Numbered from the stretch's first letter, positions 47,501-58,780 are shown. The stretch: DNA of 64,000 nucleotides from Xenopus tropicalis (GCF_000004195.4 NC_030677.2:97616829-97680828); one strand, 5' to 3'. Notes: generated by a model not told the origin, from the letters alone. Program-made: numbers and translations.

Positions 47501-50500
47501 AATATCTATATAATATCTAGTGTTAATATAGTACGAAGTACATTACAAAGAATAATAAAAAAGATACATTTTCACAGGCTGCAAGACAATATACAAGCTG
47601 GCTGTTTCTCTAATACTTTTGCCTTACACTGCTTTCCTTTTTTAATGCCTTTATAGGAAAATCCTGTTCAAGAGTTACTTTCAAGGCATGATCAAAACAG
47701 GAGACTATTTGTTTATATATTCTATGAATTACTGATGAACACGCAGATGGTAACATTAATACTTTTCAGAGTTCCATAATCCACTCTGATTGCTTTATTA
47801 CTTTCAACAGATAAACGAGAGTCTTCATCTTAAAGTGTCTTCTCAGAGGCAGCTTATGCAGCAACTGGAGAACTCTGTTAAAGGATCCAATTGTGAAATG
47901 AAATCACTTAACCTGCAAGTTCAAAATCTGGAAAGAGAAAAGCAGTGTTTATTATCCCAAAAAGAAATGCTGTTTGGAATGCTTCAGCGAAGCAAAAAAG
48001 CTAGACCGCATCCTATTGACAATCAGAGTGAAAGGTATGTAGTACAAGCCAAGTGGTTTCACGACTGATGGCTGATGGGAAATAATTATTAATCTTTACC
48101 AGTACAGCAAATTAGTGAAGGTTAGTGATGGGCAAAATGTGGCGCCAGGCATGGATTCACCGCACGTCCAAAAATTGTCGCAAGAATAGTCGCGCGTCCA
48201 AAAATTGTTGCAAGAATAGTCACGGCGTCAAAAGAAAAGTTGCGCGTCCAAAATTTGTAGCAAGAGTAGTCGCGGGCGTCAAAACAATAGTCGCGCGTCC
48301 AAAATTTGTCGCAAGAATAGTCGCACATCAAAAGAATAGACGCCGACGACAATTTTTTGTTCCCCTGCGCAACATTTTCGCCGTTTTGCGAATTTTTCGC
48401 CATTTTGCAAATCTGTTGACAGATTTGCAAATTTTTCGGCGAAGCGAAACGGGACAGATTCGCTCATCACTAATGAAGGTAAATAAATGGAAAATAGAAC
48501 ACCTTACCCACAGGGTTCAGGTAGTCTATAATGTAACCTTGTTTGAAATTACTAAATGTAGTCTCTGCAGTAAATGTGTGATATAAGTATTTACCAAATC
48601 ATATGTTGCCATGAACCAGCTCATAATTAATATTGTGCAAAGGTGACCAAAAAGTATTCAGCCACTTTTAGTTTAAAGGAGAAGGAAAGGCTACCAAAGA
48701 GTTAATCTCAAGATGCAGGATTACCTTCAGTTGTCTCAATAGTGCCCTTAAGTCTCCCCAAATTGCAATTGTTCAGATCAGAAGCCAAATAGGAAAAAAA
48801 AAAACGCTGAGCTGGGTAAAGAGGATTCCCATAATGCATCACTCCTGCAAGGACATCATGACCAGGACTGTAGGCGGCGCATGCACAAACGATCCTAAGC
48901 AGCACAAGCAGGCACCCCCCTTCAGCCCCCGCTCCCTGCTCCTCGCTCCTGCACAGATACCAACCGGCACAGTCACACCAACCCCCCTGCTCCCCTCCCG
49001 TCCACGCACCTGCTTGCTGCGTCCCTGCTACTGCACAGACTGCACAGAGTTTCTTCAGTCTGTGCAGTAGCGGGGACGGGAGGGGAGCGGGGGGGGGGGT
49101 TGGTGTGACTGTGCCGGTTGGTGTCTGTGCAGGAGCGAGGAGAGGGGAGCGGGGGCCAGGGGGGTGGGGCGGCGTGGGATCACAAAGACACAGCCTGCAA
49201 GTGCTTCAGGAGGGTGGGGGGTGCTGACAGACACAGCCTGGCTGGGGACACATGTGCAGTAAAGAGTAGTGAGGTAAAGGAAGTGGGCATCCCTATTAAA
49301 GATGGCGGCACTGTTCACTGAAAATAGTCTGTAGTATGTAGTAAGTGTATCTCAGTAAATCTTTCACTAGGCAAGCCAGAAATATAGTGTTTCTACATAG
49401 CGATAGTAGTACTATTGAATAGTGTGCTTAATTGATTTTTACTTTCCTTGTCCTTTAATGGTTAGCACAGAAGTATAAGAAAAAATGAATTCACTTTAAT
49501 ATTCATAAGGTATTAGTCACATTTGTGATTGAATGTGTCAGGATTATTACTAGTTATTCAGGTGCCTCTCAAATAAGTCCTGTCAGCTAGAATCTTAGCC
49601 ATAAAGCAATAACACTGAGCAACTTGTTGCAGAACCAATGAAGAGATTCTAATTCCAGCAAATAAAGAAGGTGTTTCAGAGGACGACATAAATGTAAACA
49701 AATTTGTTTCTGGATATATGGGAACATTTTCAGAAAAGTCGTCACAAACTTCATCAAGCACAAGTTCTAAGAAATCAAAGAGGCTAAAGCAAAATAGGGT
49801 TTGTATTTCACTTATTTATAGTAAAGCAATAATCAAAGGCAAAAGTCATGGACATTGTAGATTTGTGCTCATTGCCCCAACAGCCTTTACCGTTGTTGTG
49901 ATTTGATTGTTTGGCCCCATATTCCCAACCTCAAGGAAAGAAATAAACTTTTTGGTGACCTTAAGCCAGACAGAGGATTCAGGGATCATTTAAAAGCCTG
50001 GCCTGGAGAATGGGCCTTATGGCATTGTACTTTTTTAACTTTTAACATATCAGGATATCAGCTCAGACAAAGGGAAACCATATAAAATGTACACAGCACA
50101 ATCCCTAGTTATGGAAGTCATTTTAAGCAGGGGGTATACTGCCCCTTTATTGTGGTAAGAATGCCAAATTTCATCTATTAAACTCCCTCTTGTTCTTTTC
50201 AAGGCTGAACATGAATCTTCTTCACAAAGTGAAGTGTATTGTTGCAGACCTGACCAAATCAATATATCAAGGTACTCCTGTGATAATTATACTACTACTT
50301 TTATGTATCTTTTTTTGTACTATTCTTGCCCGGTAATGTCTAAAAATAGCTTGATACAGGATATCTATCTAGAACATCTGTGAGTACCCTGTACAATGAT
50401 ATATGTCTTTTGGTCTTTTAGAAGCACTGGTTTAGAGCATCCATATTGCCATTGTGCTGTTTTTAATTATTGAATTACTGTGTTTTTGGATCAGACTTAC

Positions 50501-53500
50501 TTTTTAACCGTGAGTATTTTTTTTAGTAAGGGATCAGACATGAACAAGAGGAACTTGGATTTTATTGCTGCATGTCACCAACATCTGGCAGACTTACTGG
50601 TTCAGTTAGAATGTAAGTAGGCAAAAAAATTCAATAATTTAAATATTACTTTTATAGCTATTTCTGAAGCTTGTTGATTTTTTTGTTAATTAAGTCTTCC
50701 TTGTTTATTAACATTATAGGGTTGATTCACTAAAGTGTGATAAAACGAGCGCTATTTATAGCATGCGTTAAAATTTTATCTCGTCTAATTTTTCACATCT
50801 TAACGCACGATTCACTAAAAGGATATTTGCGTTAATTTAGACGCGATGCTGTTTGTGTTATTTAAGTCGCAAAGACGGTATTTGATGCAACGCACGCTTA
50901 TTAATGCAGTGTGCTACTTGTTGCGCGCTAATTAAAGCACGTGCGCTACTTATCGCGCACACGCCATATTAGCCATACAGACCAATACATTCGGAAAACT
51001 ACATTTTTTGAAAATGACCATTTCCCTGCAAACTGGAGGCTACATCACTAGGGCCAACACATACTTGAATAAATAACACTGCAAAGTCCATATTGTGTTG
51101 CCAAAAGCTCATTAACTGTACTTTTCTATAATTACTGCCTGGCCCAAGTAGGTGTTAATTTTCGCATAGACTAATGCGATATTTAGCACGTCTAAGTGTT
51201 TGTGAATCATGCGTTAGTAATAATTATGCGTGAGAATTAACGCAATGCGCACGCGATATGCGACTTAACGCATGCGATAATACTTTAGCGAATCGTGAGT
51301 TTTTTTTCGCATCAATTTTAACGCAAAAAAGCATGCGATAAGCATTATCGCACCTTAGTGAATCAACCCTATTATTTCTGCGCGAGAATTAACGCAATGC
51401 GGTTGCGTGCTAATTAACACACGCGATATGCGACAACGCATGCGATAATACTTTACCGAATCACTCGGGTTTTTTTCGCGTTATCGCACTTTAGTGTATC
51501 AACCCTAATGTGCATTAACGGTTACCAGTCTTCACAAAAGGAAGCCTTAAATAATTATTTGCACAAGGCTGCTTTGGAATCTAGGCATTCTTTCCTAAAG
51601 CAAATATTGGTATCCATAAAAGGTACCTGTTGCCAATAAATCTTACACTTACTGTGGTATTAAAAGGAACATTAAAAGCCATTGTGAGGGGTTTTTTTTG
51701 TGTGGTTTCCTTGCTGAGTAAAAAAAAGAAACTATAAGAGATACTTATTTCAAATTATACAGTTTTGTAAAGCCAATGTGCCTGAGGGTATAAGGCACAG
51801 GAGAATACAGGCTTTCTAGCCTGCATGCATGAAAAACATGATGTGCTACTTACTACCTGTTCTATCTGGAAGCACTGCTGCTTAAAGGAGAACTACACCC
51901 CCCCCAGCTGTAAAAGCCCCGTCAGGAGGGCACAGGAAGTGTAGATCTCCTTTAACACAGGCTTTAACACAGGCACAGGAGGTGTAGTTCTCCTTTAACA
52001 CAGACATCAATGCATTTAGAGCAAAGTGCAGCCTTTGTAGTTCATTGAAGTTGTGCTTTGACCTTATTTTTTTTCCACTTGACTCCTTGTTTTGTAACTG
52101 AGGCACTGGCAAAGTTGATATGGTAGGTCTCCACATCAAGTGTTTTTATTTGTGTGAATAGTGTTTGCCCATAAGTAGTGATGGGCAAAATGTTTCGCGA
52201 AACAGATGAAAAAATTTGCCACGCGGCCACGTCAAAAGAATTATTGCGTGTCAAAAGAATAGTCGCGGGCGACAAAAGAATAGTCAGGAGCTTCAAAAGA
52301 ATAGTCGTGAGTCAAAATAAATAGTCGCAGGCGTCAAAAGAATAGTCACGCGTCATTTTTGCCGTTTCGCAAATCTTTTCGGTGAAGCGAAACGGGACAG
52401 ATTCGCTCATCACTACCCATAAGTAAGTATGACTACTTATTTTAAGTATGTATAAAAATAAATGTGTCAAAATAAATAGTTGCGCGTAAAAAAAAATTTA
52501 GTCTCGAGCGTCAAAATAAATAGTCGCGGGCGTCAAAAGAATAGTCGTGCATCAAAAAAAAAAGTCGCGGTAGACAATTTTTTTTTACGCACGTCATTTT
52601 TGCCGTTTCGCGAATCTTTTCGGTGAAGCGAAACGGGACAGATTCGCTCATCACTACCCATAAGTAAGGAAGACTACTTATTTTAAGTATTTATAAATAA
52701 TTCCATTTGTAATTTATTATTCATTTAATTCAAGGTCTTCTTAAAAGCAACACAAGATTAGATAAAGAAAAGGCTCAAATAGCGGAGTGTCTGTTAGGGA
52801 CACTACAGGAACTAAAGGTATTTATTTATTAATTTCTGCATTCTAAGTTTTTCCTAACAAAATATTTAATTATTTGCATTTTTTATTAAATACATTAAGT
52901 CAGTTTTAAGGCAGGAATGTATCCCTAAAATATCACGTCACCAATGTAACTCAGCCTGCTCACCTCCGCTCCATGAACTTTGGTGTTAAAAAAAGTATTC
53001 TCTTATGCTATAGCTATCTGTTTTGTGTATTTAAAGCTTAAAGCCTTCAAGATCATAAGGGCATTGACAAACTATGGCAGACATTTTTTGAGAACTTTGC
53101 ATACTTTTGTGAATGGGTAAAGCCTTTCCAAAGTCTAGTCTGATACATATGGGTGCCTGTTAGTCAGGTCAGACTAAAGGTGGCCACACACGTGGCGATC
53201 TGAAGATCCACCACACACCGTTCAGGGCTGAAACAGCAGATAAGGAGGTAGAAACAATAGGATTTCTACCTCCTTCTGCCGATTCAGCCCTGACGGCAGA
53301 TTTTGGTCAGGCGCCTTCTATGGCGCCCGATCAAAATTTTCTAACCTGCCCGATCGGCGAGTCGACCAATTTCAGCAGCTTCCTACGATATCGGTCAACT
53401 CGCCGACATGCCATACACGCACCGAATATCGTACGAAACGAGGTACTAAGTTAGCCCAGGACTTAAATGTAAACATTTAAATAAAACCCTTACAACTCAA

Positions 53501-55389
53501 ATTTTATGTACAGTATAAGATTTATAAATGCTATTTTTATTCATTGTATAAAAGAATGCAAAAAATCTGACTGAAAAAAGTAGAAAGGAAGTTGAGGAAC
53601 TGCTTACGGAGCACATCACGTGGAGAACAGACTGCCTAAAGAGAGAAAATCAGGTTTGTAGAGCTATACTGATTTATGAATATAGGTGCTAAATTGCACA
53701 GGTGCAAATGCCAATAGCAAGTGTTCCTCTTTAAAAATAAGCTGTACCTTGTTCTGTAGCAGATTTTACCCAGGCTGGCTTTAGGGGACTAACAACTCCC
53801 TGAACTCCTGGTAGGTATGAGTTACATAGAACTTTTCCTTTGTCAGGTGGACCCTCACTGTATTTTTGGAAGAAGGACGCTGACTCCAAACACATGCTGA
53901 CTGCAAACACAAACCTGATTCTCTTAAATAACTTGGGTGCCGGTGGTTTTTTAAAAATAGATAAAATATCTGTGGTGGGTGCTGAAAGAGATAGTACACA
54001 ATCAGTCAGTAAATGCTTCTAACAATAGTCATCCAGTAGATACTCACAAGGTTTAGTATTCCCAACACCCCAGAGGTAGCATTGCCTGCCTTTGGTACAC
54101 AATACCCAGCTCTAGGTGAAGCTCACAGTAGTCTCACACTCCAAGGATCCCTCTGTTTCTGAGACGTACCGCTTGAATCCCTATCCTAGTGGCATTGTCA
54201 CTATGTGGTACTAACCCTCACTGGCCTCCTCATTAGAGCCTCTTGCTGCTTTACTAACAACCCTGTTAGTAAAAAAAAATCCTTTTTTTTCCACTCCTAG
54301 GGTCAGATATTAAAAATTACCCTTACACTCCCTCCTATACTGGAAACGTTCTCCGTTCCAGGCACTCCAGCACCACACCACATGTTTTACAAGTGGGTGA
54401 ACCAAAAGAGGCAGAGCAGGTGGGCTTCTCTTTTTATCACATAAGGGAAACTTGACACACTCCTTGATTTAACTTGATTTAATCTCCCTCCCAACTGTAT
54501 TTCAGGATCCAGTTAGCTTGCTTAATATTCCCAGGGGACTAAAGAACCTAAAGCAACTAACTAGGGTTGCCACCTGGCCAGTGAAAATGATGCTTAATGC
54601 CAATGTTAATAGACAGGGTTAAAAATATAGGAAAGCCGGAAAAAAGATGGCAACCCTGCCCATGTTTTGACTTTCCTTTTCTCTCCAATCAGGGATGTTA
54701 CCCCTTGTAAAGTTCCACCTCTGCTCCTAAGCATGCATGCACTTTTACAAAGAATACTCTAAATGTAGATTTGGTGATTTTGTTCATATTCATTTTGCAT
54801 TATTACAATAACCACTATTGTAACAGATCACTGCAGTTGTAATTGAACTGAAGCACTTAAAACAAGCATATCATGGAATTATCACACATTCTGACAACCC
54901 AGATGACAAGAAAGCCATTTTGTGGATTAGCAGAGTGCAGGCAATAAAGGTCAGTTTTTTTTATGTTTATTCTTTACACAGCAGGTGGTTCATTTGTATG
55001 CTTACCAAAAGGCAATCTGAGTTACTGTTTAGAATGTAACTGATTCAAATAATTTTCTTTGGGCACTTTCTAGAAATCCATAAACACTACAGTACACATC
55101 ACTTAAATGCATTAGGATTTGTACCAAGTAAAAATATTTTGTGGAATAGCTACTCTTTAGAAGTGCACACTATATTAGATGCACAGGAAATAATATATTT
55201 AGGTGACATTCTTTGATTTACACAAAGCATATTTGTTTTACTTTATTTCAGAATGCCCTCAAAAATCTTGAAACTGAAGAGCAGAAGACCAAAGATATGA
55301 AAAATTGCCTACTGAGGAACAAATTCGAGGGAAAAATGCAGAGAAAAAGCAATGTCACAGAATTTTTTAAAGAAAATAATGTATTTTGA
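38492..55389 (+). CDS. Coiled-coil protein gene, 13 exons, 5' end not found
   Basis: Thirteen exons join in one frame (38492-38580, 40106-40346, 41942-42078, 42643-42766, 46518-46706, 47811-48034, 49633-49798, 50204-50271, 50527-50612, 52735-52817, 53555-53653, 54827-54949, 55252-55389; 1767 nt) to a TGA, giving at least 588 residues. The first exon seen starts SLFDPTRYSPLEQ without a Met. Most of the protein is charged, heptad-like helix (for example LRSENRRLALDESLRRAYSA and LREYAEEMAAKCNNVEQEKD), broken by a Ser/Lys-rich segment near residues 370-390. No membrane segment or enzyme motif is visible. I do not recognise the family; a centrosomal, ciliary or meiotic scaffold would fit such a sequence but is a guess. 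AATAAA follows at 55622. Confidence 0.8.
38885..39175. repeat. Dispersed repeat (family of 58575-58780)
   Basis: Shares 'catgtttaatttgaaaaagacttttattatac' and a following 'gtctggatgacagatcc' with the copies at 58575-58780 and, inverted, 60657-60800. It begins with 'agggttgccatc', a separate dispersed motif. Confidence 0.6.
40106..40346 (+). CDS. Coiled-coil gene exon B
   Basis: 241 nt, SSASNFYASQSKTGQWSSN, then strong helix LLRSENRRLALDESLRRAYS. Ends QRQK at GTATTG, phase 0. Confidence 0.85.
41942..42078 (+). CDS. Coiled-coil gene exon C
   Basis: 137 nt, LLESNVSNLQTKNIYSNG to ENHNSR; donor GTAAGG. Confidence 0.82.
42643..42766 (+). CDS. Coiled-coil gene exon D
   Basis: 124 nt, IAALEREINNMKKLVNYVP to QKDYMKE; donor GTATGA, phase 0. 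Confidence 0.85.
42779..44319. other. Intron D, first part, without further exons
   Basis: AT-rich intron sequence. ORFs present are short and not connected by phase to the coiled-coil frame. Confidence 0.5.
44320..44836. mobile_element. T2-type MITE
   Basis: Ends TTAAAGGACAAGGAAAGG and CTTTCATTCTCCTTTAA in inverted order. Inside, GCCGGCAGCCTACAG mirrors CTGTAGGCTGCCAGCGG. Confidence 0.85.
45030..45480 (-). mobile_element. CR1/L2-type LINE fragment, reverse transcriptase C-terminus
   Basis: On the minus strand the translation reads LYRSLVRPQFAVQFWDSVL, then RFGLFSLEKRRLRGDMITLY, then after a frame break AVKLGNALPSDVVMADSVNA. These are typical C-terminal words of CR1/L2 LINE polymerases. Upstream parts are missing and the frame is broken. 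Confidence 0.88.
46518..46706 (+). CDS. Coiled-coil gene exon E
   Basis: 189 nt, MQDNLREYAEEMAAKCNN to LLANRN; donor GTAAGT. Heptads are clear. Confidence 0.88.
47811..48034 (+). CDS. Coiled-coil gene exon F
   Basis: 224 nt, INESLHLKVSSQRQLMQQLE to PHPIDNQSER; donor GTATGT, phase 2. Confidence 0.88.
48123..48475. mobile_element. Tandem-structured MITE
   Basis: Ends TTAGTGATGGGCAAAATG and GATTCGCTCATCACTAA. The interior repeats AATAGTCGCGCGTCCAAAA-type units about 30-45 bp long. CpG-rich compared with the intron. Same family as 52172-52662. Confidence 0.85.
48673..49458. mobile_element. T2-type MITE with GC-rich palindromic core
   Basis: Ends TTAAAGGAGAAGGAAAGG and ACTTTCCTTGTCCTTTAA. The core is a long inverted repeat centred near 49047, where GCTACTGCACAGACTG mirrors CAGTCTGTGCAGTAGC and flanking GC-rich arms continue the match. 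Confidence 0.85.
49633..49798 (+). CDS. Coiled-coil gene exon G
   Basis: 166 nt, TNEEILIPANKEGVSEDD, then a Ser-rich, Lys-rich stretch (SSSTSSKKSKRLKQNR). Donor GTTTGT. Confidence 0.82.
50204..50271 (+). CDS. Coiled-coil gene exon H
   Basis: 68 nt, AEHESSSQSEVYCCRPDQIN; donor AAG|GTACTC, phase 2. Confidence 0.75.
50527..50612 (+). CDS. Coiled-coil gene exon I
   Basis: 86 nt after a T-rich tract, KGSDMNKRNLDFIAACHQHL; donor GTAAGT, phase 1. Confidence 0.82.
50715..51510. mobile_element. MITE with GGTTGATTCACTAA ends and a duplicated right end
   Basis: Left end GGGTTGATTCACTAAAGTG, right end CTTAGTGAATCAACCC at about 51370, with many GCGATA/TATCGC and GCATGC words between. From 51373 to 51510 the right end is repeated in shorter form, ending TTTAGTGTATCAACCC. 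An inverted truncated copy lies at 56183-56540. Confidence 0.85.
51882..51998. mobile_element. Short T2-type MITE
   Basis: TTAAAGGAGAACTACACC at the left and GGTGTAGTTCTCCTTTAA at the right are exact complements. An additional CTCCTTTAA lies about 40 bp inside, as if the right end were duplicated. Confidence 0.8.
52172..52418. mobile_element. MITE of the 48123 family, copy 1
   Basis: Starts GTAGTGATGGGCAAAATG and ends GGACAGATTCGCTCATCACTAC. Interior units read AATAGTCGCGGGCG with drift. Confidence 0.85.
52419..52662. repeat. Tandem duplicate of the preceding MITE and its flank
   Basis: The flank CCATAAGTAAGTATGACTAC and the right half of the MITE are repeated, ending again GATTCGCTCATCACTACCCATAAGTAAGGA. 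The left MITE end is missing in this copy, so it arose by local duplication rather than insertion. Confidence 0.85.
52735..52817 (+). CDS. Coiled-coil gene exon J
   Basis: 83 nt, LLKSNTRLDKEKAQIAECLL to QELK. It follows directly after a duplicated MITE. Confidence 0.82.
53173..53450. mobile_element. Palindromic MITE with TAAAGGTGGCCACAC end
   Basis: Starts CTAAAGGTGGCCACACACG. Inside, GGAGGTAGAAA mirrors TTTCTACCTCC, TCAGGGCTGAA mirrors TTCAGCCCTGA, and CGATCGGCGAGT mirrors ACTCGCCGA. CpG-rich. Confidence 0.8.
53555..53653 (+). CDS. Coiled-coil gene exon K
   Basis: 99 nt, NAKNLTEKSRKEVEELLTEH to KRENQ; donor GTTTGT, phase 0. Confidence 0.82.
54566..54657. mobile_element. Short MITE with AGGGTTGCCAC ends
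   Basis: AGGGTTGCCACCTGGCC on the left and GATGGCAACCC on the right, with CCAGTG and CCGGAA words between. Confidence 0.65.
54827..54949 (+). CDS. Coiled-coil gene exon L
   Basis: 123 nt, ITAVVIELKHLKQAYHGIIT to SRVQAIK; donor GTCAGT. Confidence 0.82.
55252..55389 (+). CDS. Coiled-coil gene exon M, last exon
   Basis: 138 nt after TTTATTTCAG, NALKNLETEEQKTKDMKN to EFFKENNVF and TGA (55387-55389). Confidence 0.85.
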   Translation, partial: NALKNLETEEQKTKDMKNCLLRNKFEGKMQRKSNVTEFFKENNVF

Positions 55390-55621
55390 CTTTATTTCTC
55401 TTAAATATCCCTTTTTAGTAAATGTTATTGCTTGCAAAAGGCAAATACAAAATACCCTTTTGAGCAACAAGTGTAATATATCACAGGGACGTCAGCCTAA
55501 AGGGCAGTAGGAAACACATTACATTTATTAATACTTATGTATATATATGTCAGTAGCTTAAGCTGAATAAGCCCTGCCTCAATATTTGCACATCACTAGG
55601 CTACCATTGTGTTTGTTGTAT

Positions 55622-55627
55622 AATAAA
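55622..55627 (+). terminator. Poly(A) signal of coiled-coil gene
   Basis: AATAAA about 230 bp after the stop codon. Confidence 0.6.
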
Positions 55628-56182
55628 ATGTTGTTGTGAATTACTAGACTATTGCTAAATCCATGGACATAAATACTATTCAGGACTCCCAGGTGTACAA
55701 ATATGCTTACTGCGAAATAGACAACCCCATTATATATACTGTTGCTGACAGTTACAGGAATGCACTTCAGTGGCAACAAGTTCAATTTCATTGCTGAACA
55801 ATCTCCTTGTGAAATCCAGACAGGGCTGTGGGGACATTTCTTAAACCAGTCATCCAGGGAATGAACTCATGCAGACATGACTGCCACCTTTTGGGCCTAT
55901 TTGCTGCATAGATTGGAGATGGGTGAGCATTATTTCAGCTGAAAGCAACTCTTACAGTGTGCAAGAACCACATTAGCATTACTTTCCAGCAACCTTTGTT
56001 GATCTCGCTGCAAGCTTAATATTCAATTGAAAATTACTTTTAGCAGTTGTCATCCCCTAGGAATCATCTCATTGCCTCATTAAACTTTGTGCAAATATCT
56101 TCATACCACTTTGTACATATTCATATATAGGGCTTGTCAATATGCTCTCCTGTAATACTGATATTTTGTTATAAGTTTATAG

Positions 56183-56540
56183 GGTTGATTCACTAAGGTG
56201 CGATAATGCTTATCGCATGCTTTTTTGCGTTAAAATTGATGCGAAAAAAAACTCACGATTCGCTAAAGTATTATCGCATGCGTTAAGTCGCATATCGCGT
56301 GCGCATTGCGTTAATTCTCACGCATAATTATTACTAACACATGATTCACAAACAATTAGACGCGCTAAATATCGCATTCGTCTATGCGAAAATTAACACT
56401 TACTTGGGGCAGGCGGTAATTATAGAAAAGTACAGTTCATGAGCTTTTGGCAACACAATAAGGACTTGCAGTGTGATTTATTCAAGTATGTGTTGGCCCT
56501 AGAGTGATGTAGCCTCCAGAATCTGCCAGGGAACAAATGG
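56183..56540. mobile_element. Truncated inverted copy of the 50715 MITE
   Basis: Starts GGGTTGATTCACTAAGGTG and follows the reverse complement of about 51030-51372 closely, including 'gagcttttggcaacacaata' and 'tgtagcctcca'. The far end is missing. Confidence 0.88.
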
Positions 56541-57160
56541 AAACCATGTTAGCAAACAAGTGCATGGGAGGGGGTGCCTGTGTTTTATCAGGATTATTAC
56601 CCTGTTGCAGTGGACTGTAATATTACATTAATTACAATTGAGAAGACTAATAGTACACAGCCAGTTTCTCCCCTGGCATATATATATGCCAGTGGAAAAA
56701 AATCAGATCTGCTGCCTTAGCATAGATGTCAGCACAAAAACACAGAAGTAAATATTTTCATGTGGAAATCCACTCCGTACCCAAACAGGCTGATCTTGTG
56801 TTTATTAGTGCAGATATAAGTCGGCAGATCTGCTTTCTCTGGTGGCATATATACCCCAAAAAAGAAGAAATCAGCCATGTGCCATTAGTTTTACTCCTCA
56901 ATTGTAACCCAGTAGTTTGCTCTTATCAATCCACTGCATTATCCTATCTCTGTTGTACAAAACAAAGTGGCATCTGGTAGGGCCTACCAATGAAACTGTT
57001 ATCCTGGGCCTTCTGGTACCTTAAAGTCGCCCTGATGACATCAACCTTTCACAATGCAGACAAGGCACATTTCAGCCTGAAAATGCACACTTGGAAGTTT
57101 TTATTACCAAAAACCTGGTCCTTGCTCTCACTAAGAGACAAAGGTCACTTACTAGACTTA
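56541..57160. other. Intergenic, no gene seen
   Basis: Two short ORFs only, with no splice context or recognisable protein. Confidence 0.5.
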
Positions 57161-57345
57161 AGGTGGCCGTACATGGGTAGATTTCAGCTGCAGATTCAGG
57201 TCCTTCAGACCAATTCAGTAGCTTATCAGTAGGGATACACCAAATCCAGGATTCAATTCAGGCTTTAGCCAAGATACTGCCTTTTTCAGCTGGATTTGGA
57301 TACGCCAAATCCATGCTCCTGGCCAAAGCGAATCCGAATCTTTAA
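57161..57345. repeat. MITE fragments
   Basis: 'cttaaggtggccgtacatggg' resembles the start of the 53173 element. It is followed by 'tagggatacaccaaatccagg' and, further on, 'tttggatacgccaaatcc', a second palindromic repeat with CACCAAATCC ends. Confidence 0.65.
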
Positions 57346-57640
57346 AGCAGGGCCGCCATCAAAAATCACGGACCCCTCACAACAAAATTTTCTGGGCCCC
57401 CCTCCCACATGGGCCCTCCCATCAGTACAAAGGACACACAGACATAAAAATTATCAGGGCCCCCCTAACAGTTCCCCCCATACACAGTCCCCCTCTAATG
57501 CTATGCTGGCCAGGGCCCCCCAAAGACAGTGCCCCCAATTGCCCCCATACACAGTGCCCCCAATTTGCCCATACACAGTGCCCCTAACTGCCCCCATACA
57601 CAGTGCCCCCCGGGTTCCCTCATCACGCACCGTCAAAAGA
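57346..57640. repeat. C-rich dispersed repeat with minisatellite
   Basis: 'cagggccgccatcaaaaatcac' leads into four to five units like CCCCCATACACAGTGCCCC. The open frames across it are repeat translation. Confidence 0.8.
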
Positions 57641-58179
57641 TGCAGGTTAGTCAGATGCAGCACAATTGCTGCACAATTAATGAATTCTTAAATAAAAAAC
57701 ATGGCAATGTCCAAGATTGTACTTTGTCCACTGCTTTTGGGTAAGTGAATGTGCCCTCTAATTCTTCTGTACTTTACTAAGCATGGATTACTGATTATTA
57801 TGAATATACAGTAGGCATTGCTGGGGATTGCTGTATATCAGATTTTGCTTGTGCCACCCTAGCCTATGTCCAGATAAGCCTGCTTGACTAATCGGTCGTC
57901 TTTAGTCCACTTTATATTATCAGTGGAGCCGAACCTACCATATAGACATCTGCAAGCCCATCACTAGACTGGCACCTTTAAGGTGGTGACCAATGTGTGT
58001 TTATATGATAAATACAAAACCCCCTCAATAAAAAAATCATAGAACCCACCGCCACATACTTGCTGCTAAATCTGGCTACAGAACAGAGTGGGGGGCAGGG
58101 TGATCTTTCCATACAGTCCTTCCTTTGTAAATGGTTTTACTTTTTAAATTGTCTTCATTTTATTATTGTTACACTTATT

Positions 58180-58330
58180 AACGTGTATTTATGAAGCACC
58201 AACATGTCCTACTGTGCTGTACAACAAATAGGTGTGAAGACACTGAACATACAAATTAACATACAAGGTAACCAATAACCATAAGGTAAGCAGGGCATTA
58301 CCCAAAAGAGCTTACAGTCTAAAAAGAATA
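58180..58330. repeat. Old dispersed tetrapod-type repeat
   Basis: 'aagcaccaacatgtcctactgtgctgtacaa' and 'aaagagcttacagtcta' are words I associate with a widespread tetrapod interspersed repeat. Family not named with confidence. Confidence 0.5.
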
Positions 58331-58574
58331 GAGGGTTGAGACACAATATTAAAAAATATTTTAATCTTATTTTTTTTAGCCTTGGAATTCACAATTGCAG
58401 CAAGAAGACAGTTGCCATTTTGTGGACACTGTTTTTAAGGCAAGCTTTGTATCTTGCTAAAAACTTGTTTCTGTGCCAGTATGGGGGGACCTGATGCTCA
58501 TGCCAATCCACTGGTTACAAAATTAGATGGTGAGGAGGGAGGGGGAATGTGAGGAGGGCAGCAACATCTAAGAA

Positions 58575-58780
58575 GTTCTGAATTTAAAGTGAAAGTAACA
58601 GTCTGCCCTGCATAGAGGCAGGGCAGGCAATATATGATTGACAGCTGGGATTTTTAAATGCTTTTATAATGGGTATGGATGTGTTAATAAAAAAAAATGG
58701 GTTTCATGTTTAATTTGAAAAGGATTTTTATTATACAGCTTTTTATGCCTGGGTGACAGGTCCACTTTAAAGCATAACTA
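58575..58780. repeat. Dispersed repeat
   Basis: Contains 'tcatgtttaatttgaaaaggatttttattatac' and ends 'gcctgggtgacaggtccactttaaa'. Copies lie at 38885-39175 and, inverted, at 60657-60800. Confidence 0.7.

Noticed and set aside
48708..49321. ORFs in the GC-rich segment as a CpG-island gene
   Set aside because: The GC-rich block is the palindromic core of a T2-type MITE with TTAA ends.
57296..57691. 131-codon Pro-rich ORF
   Set aside because: Spans a C-rich minisatellite; composition explains the open frame.
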